A stretch of 64,000 nucleotides of DNA from the NCBI RefSeq assembly GCF_900155555.1, contig NZ_FUHN01000007.1, positions 239,911-303,910 on the forward strand, written 5' to 3'. The notes under the pieces were generated by a model. That model worked only from the letters and a program-made list of their open reading frames with translations, searched no databases and was not told the DNA's origin. The DNA comes from Mobilibacterium timonense. GTDB taxonomy: Bacteria > Bacillota > Clostridia > Peptostreptococcales > Anaerovoracaceae. Positions 8,416 to 16,936 of the stretch are shown here, piece by piece. Position 1 is the stretch's first letter. Each line of letters begins with the position of its first letter. Both the position numbers and the translations under genes were made by a program.

Positions 8416-9822
8416 ATGGAAGACAACAATAAAGGCCAATTTAATTCCAACTTTGGTTTTCTGATGGCCTCTCTTGGTTCAGCCGTAGGACTGGGCAACC
8501 TGTGGTCATTCCCGTACAAGATGGGTATCGGCGGCGGATTTGCATTCCTGCTGATCTACATCATCCTGGCAATTGTTGTTGGCTACCCTCTGATGCTCTC
8601 CGAGATCACACTCGGACGTAAGACTCAGAAGGCCGCCATCGAGGCTTACAAGGAAGCTGATCACAGATTCACCTTCAACGGTGTACTCCAGACAGCCGTT
8701 CCTTGGTTCCTGATCGCGTTCTACTGCACATTCGGCGGATACATCACCAAGTACCTGGTAGATTCTGTAATCGGACTTTTCTCCAATACCACAGATATCG
8801 AGTCCATGGATCCTGGCGCAATGTTTGGAGCAATGATCAGCCCTGAGCAGGTTGGAAAGGGTATTATGTGGATGGTCCTCTTCCTGGCGCTGACGACAGT
8901 CATCGTATTCGGAGGAGTATCCGGCGGAATCGAGCGTTTCTGCAAGGTCGCAATGCCTGCCCTGTTCTTCCTTCTGATCATCGTAGTTATCAGATCCTGC
9001 ACACTGGATGGAGCTGGTCCTGGACTCAAGTTCCTGTTCAGCCCTGATCTGACGATGTGGAAGAAGAGCTTCTTCGATGTAGTATCACTGGCAGGAGGAC
9101 AGATGTTCTTCTCACTGTCACTGTCATCTGGATGCATCATCGCCTATGGTTCTTACCTGGGTAAGAAGGAGAACCTGGAGAAGGACGCTGCCATCATCAC
9201 CGCTGGTGACTCTCTGGTAGCTGTACTCGCAGGAATGGCTATCTTCCCTGCAGTATTCGCCTTCGGTCTCGAGCCTACAGCAGGTCCTGGACTCCTGTTC
9301 ATTTCCATGACGACTGTATTCCAGAGCATGGGATTCGCAGGAAAGATCTTCCAGCTCATGTTCTGGCTGCTGGTATTCTTCGCAGCACTGTCCTCTTCCA
9401 TCGGAATGATGGAGGCCGGAATCTCCGCTATCCTGGACTCCAGGATCAAGGCTGGAAAGTCTGCAAACAGAGTAGTGGTATCCTCGATCATGTGCGCAGT
9501 AGCGTTCATCGGCAACTTCCTGACAGTATTCGACTGCCTGGGCGGAAACCCAAAGATGAACTGGTTCCACCTCTTCGGACAGGGCAGCGTTCTGGACGTT
9601 TGGGACTGCCTGGCAGAGGGAATCCTGATGCCGCTCACCGGACTGATCATGGCTATCCTGCTTGGATGGGTAGTTCCTCACTATGTTGACGACGAAGTAG
9701 CCTCTTCTGCTCCTGGCGGAGTGTTCAAGACAAAGGGCTTCTACGACTTCTGCATCAAGTGGCTCGGACCTATCTTCATGGCAATGATCGTATACGGTCA
9801 GATCAAGTCCTTCTGGGGCTAA
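8416..9822 (+). CDS. Sodium-dependent transporter, neurotransmitter:sodium symporter (NSS/LeuT) family
   Basis: A 468-residue polytopic membrane protein. The first helix carries the Na+/substrate-site signature ASLGSAVGLGNLWSFPYKMG (broken helix TM1). Further family features are the GYPLMLSEITLGR loop and a TM6-like SLSLSSGCIIAYGSY unwound segment. The length and about twelve hydrophobic segments fit bacterial LeuT-like importers of hydrophobic or neutral amino acids. I start it at 8416 because GGAGG lies 6 bases upstream; the longer open frame from 8389 begins upstream of that ribosome site. It is transcribed alone from a consensus promoter and ends at a stem-loop terminator. The substrate cannot be read from sequence; metY next door proves nothing, as it is convergent. 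Confidence 0.93.
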   Translation: MEDNNKGQFNSNFGFLMASLGSAVGLGNLWSFPYKMGIGGGFAFLLIYIILAIVVGYPLMLSEITLGRKTQKAAIEAYKEADHRFTFNGVLQTAVPWFLIAFYCTFGGYITKYLVDSVIGLFSNTTDIESMDPGAMFGAMISPEQVGKGIMWMVLFLALTTVIVFGGVSGGIERFCKVAMPALFFLLIIVVIRSCTLDGAGPGLKFLFSPDLTMWKKSFFDVVSLAGGQMFFSLSLSSGCIIAYGSYLGKKENLEKDAAIITAGDSLVAVLAGMAIFPAVFAFGLEPTAGPGLLFISMTTVFQSMGFAGKIFQLMFWLLVFFAALSSSIGMMEAGISAILDSRIKAGKSANRVVVSSIMCAVAFIGNFLTVFDCLGGNPKMNWFHLFGQGSVLDVWDCLAEGILMPLTGLIMAILLGWVVPHYVDDEVASSAPGGVFKTKGFYDFCIKWLGPIFMAMIVYGQIKSFWG

Positions 9823-9895
9823 ACCACAAAGGTATTATCAATAGCTAATCAATCAAATTTACTACTTTACATCCAAAAAAAATCAAAGCTAGGAG

Positions 9896-9926
9896 AAGCG
9901 CTTCGGATCCGTCCGAGGCGCTTTTT
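9896..9926 (+). terminator. Rho-independent terminator of the NSS gene
   Basis: A 12-bp stem with one G-T wobble (AAGCGCTTCGGA / TCCGAGGCGCTT), loop TCCG, then TTT. An A-rich run upstream (9875-9882) could let it also work in the other direction for metY. Confidence 0.85.
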
Positions 9927-10097
9927 CTGTTCGGAAATTCCGTGCTCTGATCTAAAATGACAAATCTCCCGACGATTAAAAAGAGCATCATCAGAACACG
10001 AAAAAAGGACAAGGTCTGTTCCCCTGCCCTCTTGCCACGCACCGACGAGTTTCCGCAAGAGCGGGCGGTGCGACATTATCTTTTTTCAGGATACACT

Positions 10098-11372
10098 CTA
10101 GATCTCATAGAGAGCACTTGAGACATCCTCGATTATGTCATCGATGTTCTCGATGCCACAGCTGAACCTGATGAGGTCAGGCCCCACTCCGGCCGCTACC
10201 AGCTCATCGTCCGTCAGCTGCCTGTGTGTGGACGAAGCCGGGTGCAGAACGCAGCTGTGGGCGTCTGCAACGTGTGTGGCGATAATGGCTACCTTGAGGT
10301 GCTTCATGAACTCCTCAGCGGCCTTTCTACCCCCTTCTACCCCGAAAGAGATCACGCCGCATGTGCCGTCAGGCATGTACTTCTTAGCCATCTCGTGGTA
10401 CTTGTTGGATGGCAGTCCGGGATAGTTGACCCAGGATACCTTAGGATGATTTTCGAGGAACTCAGCCAGCTTCTGAGCGTTCTCGCAGTGCCTCTTCACC
10501 CTTACGTGGAGTGACTCGAGGCCCAGGTTGAGGAGGTACGCGTTCATTGGAGACTGAATAGATCCGAAGTCCCTCATGAGCTGAGCGGTCGCCTTGGTGA
10601 TGAAGGCGCCCTCCTGACCGAATTTCTCCGCATAGGTGATGCCGTGGTACGAGTCGTCAGGCGTGCAGAGGCCCGGGAATTTGTCGGCGTGGGCCATCCA
10701 GTCGAACTTACCGGAATCAACAATGCATCCGCCTACCGTGGCGTCATGGCCATCCATATACTTCGTCGTGGAATGAGTGACTATATCAACACCAAATTCA
10801 AAAGGCCTGCAGTTTATTGGTGTGGCAAAAGTGTTGTCCACGATGAGTGGGACACCGTGGTCGTGAGCGGCTTTTGAAAACTTTTCAAAGTCGAAGACCG
10901 CCAGCGACGGGTTGGAGATGGTCTCTCCGAAGACGCACTTCGTGTTCGGCCTGAAGGCAGCCTCCAGCTCTTCAGGAGAGCAGTCTGGCTCGACGAAAGT
11001 GAAGTCGATGCCCATTTTCCTCATGGTCACGTTGAAAAGGTTGTAGGTCCCGCCATAGATCGCGGTGGATGAGACCACGTGATCGCCGGCCTGGGCGATG
11101 TTGAATACAGCAAAGAAATTGGCGGCCTGACCGGAGGATGTGAGCATCCCCGCAGTGCCTCCTTCGAGCGCGGTGATCTTCGCTGCGACCATATCGTTCG
11201 TAGGATTCTGAAGTCTCGTGTAGAAATATCCCGAGGCCTCCAGGTCGAATAGCTTGCCCATGTCCTCGCTGGTGTCGTATTTAAAAGTGGTGCTCTGGAT
11301 GATAGGGATCATTCTCGATTCACCGTTCTTCGGCTCATATCCGGCCTGAATGCATTTTGTCTCCTGCCTCAT
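10098..11372 (-). CDS. metY: O-acetylhomoserine sulfhydrylase (Cys/Met metabolism PLP enzyme)
   Basis: A 424-residue PLP enzyme that makes homocysteine from O-acetylhomoserine and sulfide (direct sulfhydrylation). Family motifs are TRLQNPTNDMVAAKITALEGG near the N-terminus, SSGQAAN, DNTFATP, the Schiff-base lysine in HSTTKYMDGH near residue 204, and the C-terminal HPASSTHRQL and IRFSCGIENIDD. The length (424, not about 380) and the TPDDSYHG insertion favour MetY over cystathionine gamma-synthase or beta-lyase. An AGGGAG ribosome site precedes the ATG. A perfect 9-bp inverted repeat lies just upstream of that site. The neighbouring upstream unit encodes an AprBA-like reductase, so a sulfur-assimilation cluster is plausible, but a terminator separates the two. 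Confidence 0.93.
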   Translation of the reverse strand: MRQETKCIQAGYEPKNGESRMIPIIQSTTFKYDTSEDMGKLFDLEASGYFYTRLQNPTNDMVAAKITALEGGTAGMLTSSGQAANFFAVFNIAQAGDHVVSSTAIYGGTYNLFNVTMRKMGIDFTFVEPDCSPEELEAAFRPNTKCVFGETISNPSLAVFDFEKFSKAAHDHGVPLIVDNTFATPINCRPFEFGVDIVTHSTTKYMDGHDATVGGCIVDSGKFDWMAHADKFPGLCTPDDSYHGITYAEKFGQEGAFITKATAQLMRDFGSIQSPMNAYLLNLGLESLHVRVKRHCENAQKLAEFLENHPKVSWVNYPGLPSNKYHEMAKKYMPDGTCGVISFGVEGGRKAAEEFMKHLKVAIIATHVADAHSCVLHPASSTHRQLTDDELVAAGVGPDLIRFSCGIENIDDIIEDVSSALYEI

Positions 11373-11391
11373 AATAAAACAACTCCCTTCT

Positions 11392-11420
11392 GAAGTGTGA
11401 AAGCCCGAATATCACACTTC
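11392..11420 (-). promoter_or_regulatory. Inverted repeat in the metY leader
   Basis: GAAGTGTGA and TCACACTTC form a perfect 9-bp inverted repeat with an 11-base centre. It ends about 5 bases before the AGGGAG ribosome site of metY. It could be an RNA hairpin that limits ribosome access, or a protein operator. No SAM or T-box riboswitch core is visible in the roughly 125-bp leader. Confidence 0.55.
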
Positions 11421-11497
11421 CCCATATTTCAAATACCCATTTATATTACACTATGAGCGGCTATTTGAATAATATATTTTAACTTCGATATTGCTGC

Positions 11498-11540
11498 AAA
11501 AAAAGAATATCGGGGGTGTCGCACTCTGGCGGCATCCCCC
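11498..11540 (-). terminator. Terminator of the FAD/ferredoxin reductase operon
   Basis: On the minus strand a stem GGGGG-ATG ... CACCCCC (one bulge) is followed, after GATATTC, by seven T residues. Confidence 0.75.
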
Positions 11541-11559
11541 GAAGGCATGAAAGGCATAG

Positions 11560-11868
11560 TCAATAAGACTTATATGGATCGTCTTCCGGCTCGGGAATGG
11601 CGTCCACGAATTTCGTTCTGTTCATAAGCGGATGCTCCAGCCGTATGGCTCCCGGCACCGGGCACTGAAGCACGCATGCACCGCAGTACCAGCATTCACC
11701 AGGCCACGCAACGATGGGATGCTCCCCCTTTTCCGTGCTCGGCAGCAGGACATCGCAGTGGCAGGTCCTGACACAGGTATTGCATCCTATGCACTTGTCC
11801 GGGTCGTAGCGGATCGGATCAGCACTGCATGGCACGATAGAAACCTGAAGCTCATTCATTTTCTTCAT
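11560..11868 (-). CDS. Dicluster 4Fe-4S ferredoxin subunit (AprB-like)
   Basis: A 102-residue iron-sulfur protein with two CxxCxxCxxxC sites, CIGCNTCVRTC near residue 25 and CWYCGACVLQC near residue 58, so two 4Fe-4S clusters. The layout (first cluster, linker with EHPIVAWPGECWYCG, then a short C-terminal tail PLMNRTKFVDA) resembles the beta subunit of adenylylsulfate reductase but lacks its long tail. It should pass electrons to the flavoprotein encoded immediately upstream; the stop of that gene overlaps this ATG (TAATG). The GGAGG ribosome site lies inside the end of the upstream gene. A second in-frame ATG four codons on is possible but less well spaced. The electron donor is unknown. Confidence 0.85.
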   Translation of the reverse strand: MKKMNELQVSIVPCSADPIRYDPDKCIGCNTCVRTCHCDVLLPSTEKGEHPIVAWPGECWYCGACVLQCPVPGAIRLEHPLMNRTKFVDAIPEPEDDPYKSY

Positions 11869-13805
11869 TATCTCTTACCTCCGTTGATGTAATCCTGGTT
11901 GCGCTTTTCATATTCCGTTTTGAGATCTCCAAAGTAGTCGAGATCCACATCTCCCCTGACTGCTTTGCCGTTCTCCTGATGGATCGTAATGAAATGATGA
12001 TCCTCAGGTGGATCCATCTCAGGATAATCGCTTCGCGTGAAGCACAGTGTCTCGGAGCTGGACTTTCTCATGCGGCAGGCTTCCAGAATGATCTCTGCCA
12101 CCTGAAGAATATCCAGTACTTCGTGTGTCCGGACCAGCTCGTGCGTGTTGTGACATGAAAGCTTTGGAACGATGTCTTTCTTATAGCTGTTCAGAAGATC
12201 AAGTCCCTGGAGCAGAAGAGCCTCGTTCTTGATGGCGCCGCAGTAGTTTTTCATGCACTTGGCGATGGCCCAGTTGAGCTCCTTCCAGGAATAGCCTTCC
12301 TCTACGTACATAGGTGCATACAGCCTCTCTATTTCCCTGTCCACCTGCTCTCTGTCGTAGTCGGCGAGTTCCACCCCGCAGGCATAGGCCGCGGCCTTTC
12401 TGCCGGCGTAATAACCTGTAGAAGCCGCAAATCCGGCACAGTCGGATCCGTACAGCTGATCTCCTGCTGCATAGATACCATCTATGTTGGTCTTCAGATC
12501 CCAGTCGGTAATGATCCCTCCCGGAGCTCCGAAAAGCTGTCTCTCGTCATCCGAGAAGGAAGCCGACGTCCAGCCTGTCCCATATACCTGCATGGCTTTT
12601 TTTGCAGGGTCAAACCCCCTGTCGTCGTAGTAATCCAGCACAGGCACCTTGGTCTTTCCCTCATTGCCTATCATCATTCCCCAGATGACCTTCCTTTCCA
12701 TCTCAGGCATCCTTGACATGTCCGCATAAAATGGAAGCTTGTATCCTCTCTTCATGAGTTCGTCAAAAGGCATGGTCTCCGGGCCTCTGTATTCATACTT
12801 CGGATTATCGATAACTCCTCCTTTAAGGAAGAACTTCTGACCTTTAACAGGGTAATACCTTTCGGATACCGTCTTGAGGACTTTGCCGTCACGGTCGAGG
12901 TATGGTATCTCCACGCCTCTCGAATCCACCATGGTGCAGGCATACCAGGTGTTGTGATTGTTGCCTGCGCTGTATGGAGGGAAGCTGGCTCCTGCAGCAG
13001 AAAACTCTGCTCTCACGCTTTTCTCCATCATGGTGAATTCCATGCCGGCCCTGTAGCCCATTGCATGTCCGGATCCTATCGAATTGAATGGCCTGAATTC
13101 ACAGAGCCCGGGCAGATCGGCGTTGAAAAGCCAGATCCTTGCCGGTCTGGACATAGTCATGATAGTAGACTTGGAATGGAAAATTTTGATTTTTCCTGTG
13201 TGTGTGTCCATGCCGATGGCTCCGGCTCCCCTCTTCTTCCCATCGACTTCAGAGGTCAGCAGCGCCGTGGCCTCCGTGTAGTCGTATATCTTTACGCCCA
13301 GCCTCTTCAGTTCCTTGTAAAGTGCAGGCTTGAAGGTGCGTCCCCACACTCTCAGCGTGAACCTGTTCTCGTAGTCATAGGCGAACATGAGCTTTGTTTC
13401 GTCGTCGCGGAACTCAGCGCCTTTGAACTCATCCTCGGTGTCCCTTATCTTGCCGCCCATCTCCTCGATATCCAGCAGTCTGTCCCATCCTTCTTCGCAT
13501 GTTATGTAGTGGGCTATCCCGTTTGACAGGTGATCCTGTTCGTCAACATAGGCCTCGGCGATCTCTTTTGAAGTGACCTTGGAGCAAGGATTTGTACACG
13601 CAGACTCCCAGTGATCGAACCCCGTGCCGGCGGATCCGCTCCTCACGGTCGCCCCCTTCTCCACAAGGACCACCTTTTCACCACGTCTGACTGCAGCCAG
13701 AGCAGCAAAGCATCCTGCAATTCCACCGCCCAGTACCAGAACATCAGATTCTACATTTTCTTCCTGGCCGAATTCGTTCGAGTAAGGCCATTTGATTTCG
13801 CTCAT
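11868..13805 (-). CDS. FAD-dependent oxidoreductase, AprA / fumarate-reductase flavoprotein family
   Basis: A 645-residue flavoprotein with an N-terminal dinucleotide-binding motif VLVLGGGIAGCFAALAA and the second-strand VVLVEKGATVRSG. A GIYAAGDQLYGSDCAGFAAS motif marks the FAD C-terminal half, and a helical C-terminal domain begins near residue 490. Overall it belongs to the succinate/fumarate/adenylylsulfate reductase alpha family. The coupled two-cluster ferredoxin points to AprA-like rather than fumarate-reductase chemistry. No ATP sulfurylase gene is in the window, so adenylylsulfate reduction is not proven. The start at 13805 is preferred because a GGAGGAGAGG ribosome site precedes it and because the promoter at 13844-13872 would begin transcription downstream of the longer open frame's ATG at 13865. 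Confidence 0.8.
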   Translation of the reverse strand: MSEIKWPYSNEFGQEENVESDVLVLGGGIAGCFAALAAVRRGEKVVLVEKGATVRSGSAGTGFDHWESACTNPCSKVTSKEIAEAYVDEQDHLSNGIAHYITCEEGWDRLLDIEEMGGKIRDTEDEFKGAEFRDDETKLMFAYDYENRFTLRVWGRTFKPALYKELKRLGVKIYDYTEATALLTSEVDGKKRGAGAIGMDTHTGKIKIFHSKSTIMTMSRPARIWLFNADLPGLCEFRPFNSIGSGHAMGYRAGMEFTMMEKSVRAEFSAAGASFPPYSAGNNHNTWYACTMVDSRGVEIPYLDRDGKVLKTVSERYYPVKGQKFFLKGGVIDNPKYEYRGPETMPFDELMKRGYKLPFYADMSRMPEMERKVIWGMMIGNEGKTKVPVLDYYDDRGFDPAKKAMQVYGTGWTSASFSDDERQLFGAPGGIITDWDLKTNIDGIYAAGDQLYGSDCAGFAASTGYYAGRKAAAYACGVELADYDREQVDREIERLYAPMYVEEGYSWKELNWAIAKCMKNYCGAIKNEALLLQGLDLLNSYKKDIVPKLSCHNTHELVRTHEVLDILQVAEIILEACRMRKSSSETLCFTRSDYPEMDPPEDHHFITIHQENGKAVRGDVDLDYFGDLKTEYEKRNQDYINGGKR

Positions 13806-13843
13806 GATCCTCTCCTCCATATCCGAGTTTATTTGATACCAAG

Positions 13844-13872
13844 ATGATACGACTTTATTGTGCATTTTGCAA
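13844..13872 (-). promoter_or_regulatory. Promoter of the FAD/ferredoxin reductase operon
   Basis: On the minus strand TTGCAA (13867-13872) and TATCAT (13844-13849) with exactly 17 bp between them. The expected start near 13837 gives a leader of about 30 bp to the ATG at 13805. Confidence 0.75.
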
Positions 13873-14034
13873 TATGTTTTTTATCAATTCCAGTTATCGT
13901 AATTATGCTCAAAAATATATTATCTTTAGTAATTTCGTTGGGAATATCAAAAAATATATGATATTGTTAAAAAGTTAGAAAAGCATCAAAAATTGGTGTT
14001 GATTGCAACAGATAATTATGTGAAAGGATACTAC

Positions 14035-15303
14035 ATGTCTGTTTTAAAAGGAATCGCAAGGAAATACAACGATACCAGCCTGATACTCAGGATAGTCATC
14101 GGTCTGGTCATCGGCGCGGCGCTGGGTGCTCTCGCCCCGGGTCTCACAGGCTTCGGGATACTGGGGGACCTTTTTGTAGGTGCTCTTAAGGCAGCGGCGC
14201 CTATCCTGGTCTTCGTTCTCGTCACCGCTTCTCTATGCCAGAGCAGCAGCACCATGGACAGAAGATTCGGTATGGTCATCGGCCTGTATCTCCTTGGTAC
14301 CACACTGGGCGGAGTCACAGCCGTGGTGGGCAGCAAGATATTCCCGCAAAAAATAATATTCGCCAAGTCGGCATCTTCCGACATCGCCCCGCCGAGCGGT
14401 TTCTCGGAAGTTCTCCACAACCTTCTCATGAATATCGTAGACAATCCTGTAAACGCCATGGTAAACGCAAACTACCTCGGAATACTGGCATGGGCGGTCA
14501 TCCTCGGCATCGCACTTAAAAGATTCGCTTCAGATAATACTCGCCGCTTCATGACAGACATTTCAGACGCGGTCTCACAGGCGGTCCGCTGGATCATCAA
14601 CCTGGCTCCTTTCGGGATCCTCGGCCTGATGTTCACAAACGTTTCCCAGAACGGACTTTCGATCTTCAAGGATTACGGTTCACTTCTCCTGCTCCTGGTA
14701 GGATGCATGCTGGTAGCCGCCCTGATAGTGAATCCTGTTGTATGCTTCCTCATATTAAAAAGGAACCCTTATCCGCTCCTCATGAGATGCATCAAGGAAT
14801 CAGCTGTAATGGCCTTCTTCACCAGGTCTTCGGCAGCTAACATACCTGTAAATATGAAGCTCTGTGAAAAACTCGGACTGGACGAAGATATGTACAGCGT
14901 ATCCATACCCCTCGGAGCGACCATCAATATGAACGGGGCAGCAATTACAATAGCCGTGATGACCATGGCGGCCTGCAACACCCTGGGAATAAAGGTGGAC
15001 ATGGCCTCTTCCATAGTGCTCTGCGTCCTCGCGGCACTTTCGGCTGCCGGGGCATCGGGCGTCGCCGGCGGTTCTTTAATGCTGATACCGATGGCATGTT
15101 CCCTTTTCGGGATAAGCAACGACATTGCCATGCAGGTCGTCGGAGTAGGATTCATCGTGGGAGTCATCCAGGATTCCATGGAGACTGCTCTCAATTCTTC
15201 CGGCGACGTGTTCTGGGCAGCCACTGCAGAGTACAGGATGTGGGAAAAGGAAGGAAAAGAACTGCCGACATTCCTGGGTGGAACCAGAAAAGTCGGCATC
15301 TAG
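14035..15303 (+). CDS. sstT: Serine/threonine:sodium symporter (DAACS family)
   Basis: A 422-residue membrane transporter of the dicarboxylate/amino acid:cation symporter family. SstT-type features are the start MSVLKGIARKYNDTSLILRI, AAPILVFVLVTASL, FFTRSSAANIPVN (serine-rich reentrant loop HP1), the Na+-site motif PLGATINMNGAAITIAV (TM7), and AAGASGVAGGSLMLIP (HP2). It imports serine and threonine with Na+. I start it at 14035 (AAAGGA eight bases upstream) rather than at the earlier in-frame codon at 13993. It is divergent from the FAD/ferredoxin operon and convergent with cardiolipin synthase. Serine is the precursor of cysteine and so could be linked to the sulfur genes next door, but that is inference. 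Confidence 0.93.
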   Translation: MSVLKGIARKYNDTSLILRIVIGLVIGAALGALAPGLTGFGILGDLFVGALKAAAPILVFVLVTASLCQSSSTMDRRFGMVIGLYLLGTTLGGVTAVVGSKIFPQKIIFAKSASSDIAPPSGFSEVLHNLLMNIVDNPVNAMVNANYLGILAWAVILGIALKRFASDNTRRFMTDISDAVSQAVRWIINLAPFGILGLMFTNVSQNGLSIFKDYGSLLLLLVGCMLVAALIVNPVVCFLILKRNPYPLLMRCIKESAVMAFFTRSSAANIPVNMKLCEKLGLDEDMYSVSIPLGATINMNGAAITIAVMTMAACNTLGIKVDMASSIVLCVLAALSAAGASGVAGGSLMLIPMACSLFGISNDIAMQVVGVGFIVGVIQDSMETALNSSGDVFWAATAEYRMWEKEGKELPTFLGGTRKVGI

Positions 15304-15332
15304 ATCGGCATATATCGATATCATTAATGTAT

Positions 15333-16913
15333 TTACAAAAGCGGCGCCAGGAGCCTGAGCACACACTGGACTATCCTGATGGGCAGGCTCCTGCGTATGC
15401 TGTATCTCATTGTGACATCATCACAATGCTTGAAGGTCTCCAGAAAATCCTTCTTCACGTCCATGACCGCCTTGCTGTCATACATGAAGCAGCCATTTTC
15501 GAAGTGGAGATACAGGCTCCTGTAATCCAGGTTGATGGTACCTACTGTGGCGATCTCATCGTCTGATACGCACATCTTCGCATGACAGAATCCTGGGGTG
15601 TATTCAAGTATTCTTACTCCGTTCTGGCACAGTCTCGTATAGAACGAACGTGTCACGAGATAAACTATCTTCTTGTCCGGCACCCCAGGAGTTATTATTC
15701 TCACATCCACTCCACGCTTGGCGGCCATCTCCATCTCTCTCTGCATCTCGTCCGTGAGAACAAGGTATGGAGTGATGAAATAGCAGTACCTCTTTGCATC
15801 CTTCAGGATGCTCATATATACGTTCTCACCCGTCTGCTCGTGATCCAGCGGGCTGTCTCCATATGGTTGCACAAAGCCCTCATCCTCTCCCTGATATTCG
15901 ATATCCGGGAGATATTTGTCGTAGGACGTGTCATTTGAACTGTTTCTCTTCCTGACGCTGTTCCACATTTCCAGGAAAGAAACCGTTAGGTTTTTTACGG
16001 CGTCCCCCTCCAGCTTCACGCCGGTGTCCTTCCAGTGGCCATATGGCTCTGTTATGTGGAAGTACTCGTTGGCCAGGTTATAGCCTCCGGTAAATCCCAC
16101 CTTGCCGTCGATGACGGTTATCTTTCTGTGGTCACGGTTGTTCATAAAAATGTTGATAATAGGAGTAACCGGGTTGAAGGCCCTGCATTGGATCCCTAGT
16201 GCCTCCATCCTGTACTCGAAATTCGGATTGATAAATCCGATGCTGCCTACATCATCGTAGAACAGTCGTACCTCTACCCCTTCCCTTACCTTCTCTATCA
16301 GTATCTCCTTGATGTCCTGGAAACATTCCTTATCTTCGATGGCGTGATACTCCATGAAGATGAATCTCTTCGCCTTCTTCAGCTCTTCTTTCTGTGCCTC
16401 CAGTCCGTCTACAGCATCAGGATAATACGTCACATCAGTGTTCTTATACACCGGATACCTCGCATACCTGGCTACGTAGCCGCATATGTTGGACACAGAA
16501 ACATCCTTTTCCCTGAGGTCGTCCATGACTTCCTGATCCTGGGGAACCAGAGGAAAAAGCGAATCGTCTACCTTCTGATATCTCCGCTTCATCCTGTACA
16601 TCTTGGTCGGGGTCCCCGAGAGGAAATACAGGCAGAGGCCCGGGATAGGAAAAGCCATTATCAGCATGATCCACGGGGTCTTATACGCCGAGTTCAGGTC
16701 GGTACGGCCGAATATGGTCATCACGACTATGAGAGTGAGAAGAGTGACTCCCGTGTGCACCCATGTGGCATAATGGGTCAGCCTGTATGCAACCCTTATT
16801 ATGAGGTAGATCTGGATGGTTAGGAGAATGACCGTTGTGATGAGTCGCCATACGCTGCTCTTGACTTCGTATTTGTTTTCAGTTGTAAGGTCAGAATAAT
16901 TCTTTAAATCCAT
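15333..16913 (-). CDS. cls: Cardiolipin synthase (phospholipase D family)
   Basis: A 526-residue membrane enzyme that joins phosphatidylglycerol molecules into cardiolipin. Two hydrophobic helices lie at about 20-80, followed by two PLD domains. HKD motif 1 is HRKITVIDGKVGFTGG near residue 260 and motif 2 is HAKMCVSDDEIATVGT near residue 443, with the typical NLDYRSLYLHFENG. Both catalytic motifs are intact and the length is normal. The ATG at 16911-16913 and a TTG two codons earlier are both possible starts; neither has a good ribosome site. The gene follows phzF by only about 20 bp, so they probably share a transcript. No terminator is visible in the 29 bp between its stop and that of the convergent sstT. 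Confidence 0.93.
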   Translation of the reverse strand: MDLKNYSDLTTENKYEVKSSVWRLITTVILLTIQIYLIIRVAYRLTHYATWVHTGVTLLTLIVVMTIFGRTDLNSAYKTPWIMLIMAFPIPGLCLYFLSGTPTKMYRMKRRYQKVDDSLFPLVPQDQEVMDDLREKDVSVSNICGYVARYARYPVYKNTDVTYYPDAVDGLEAQKEELKKAKRFIFMEYHAIEDKECFQDIKEILIEKVREGVEVRLFYDDVGSIGFINPNFEYRMEALGIQCRAFNPVTPIINIFMNNRDHRKITVIDGKVGFTGGYNLANEYFHITEPYGHWKDTGVKLEGDAVKNLTVSFLEMWNSVRKRNSSNDTSYDKYLPDIEYQGEDEGFVQPYGDSPLDHEQTGENVYMSILKDAKRYCYFITPYLVLTDEMQREMEMAAKRGVDVRIITPGVPDKKIVYLVTRSFYTRLCQNGVRILEYTPGFCHAKMCVSDDEIATVGTINLDYRSLYLHFENGCFMYDSKAVMDVKKDFLETFKHCDDVTMRYSIRRSLPIRIVQCVLRLLAPLL

Positions 16914-16936
16914 GATCAATATGAGTTGTTAATGAT

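Noticed and set aside
9823..10097. Short minus-strand frames of 65-69 codons between the NSS gene and metY
   Set aside because: They cross the NSS terminator, have no ribosome site and no recognisable sequence. A hairpin (GCACCG ... CGGTGC near 10038-10070) is present but its role is unclear.
11373..11497. Possible SAM riboswitch or T-box before metY
   Set aside because: The leader is too short and lacks the S-box core and T-box sequence; only a simple inverted repeat is present.
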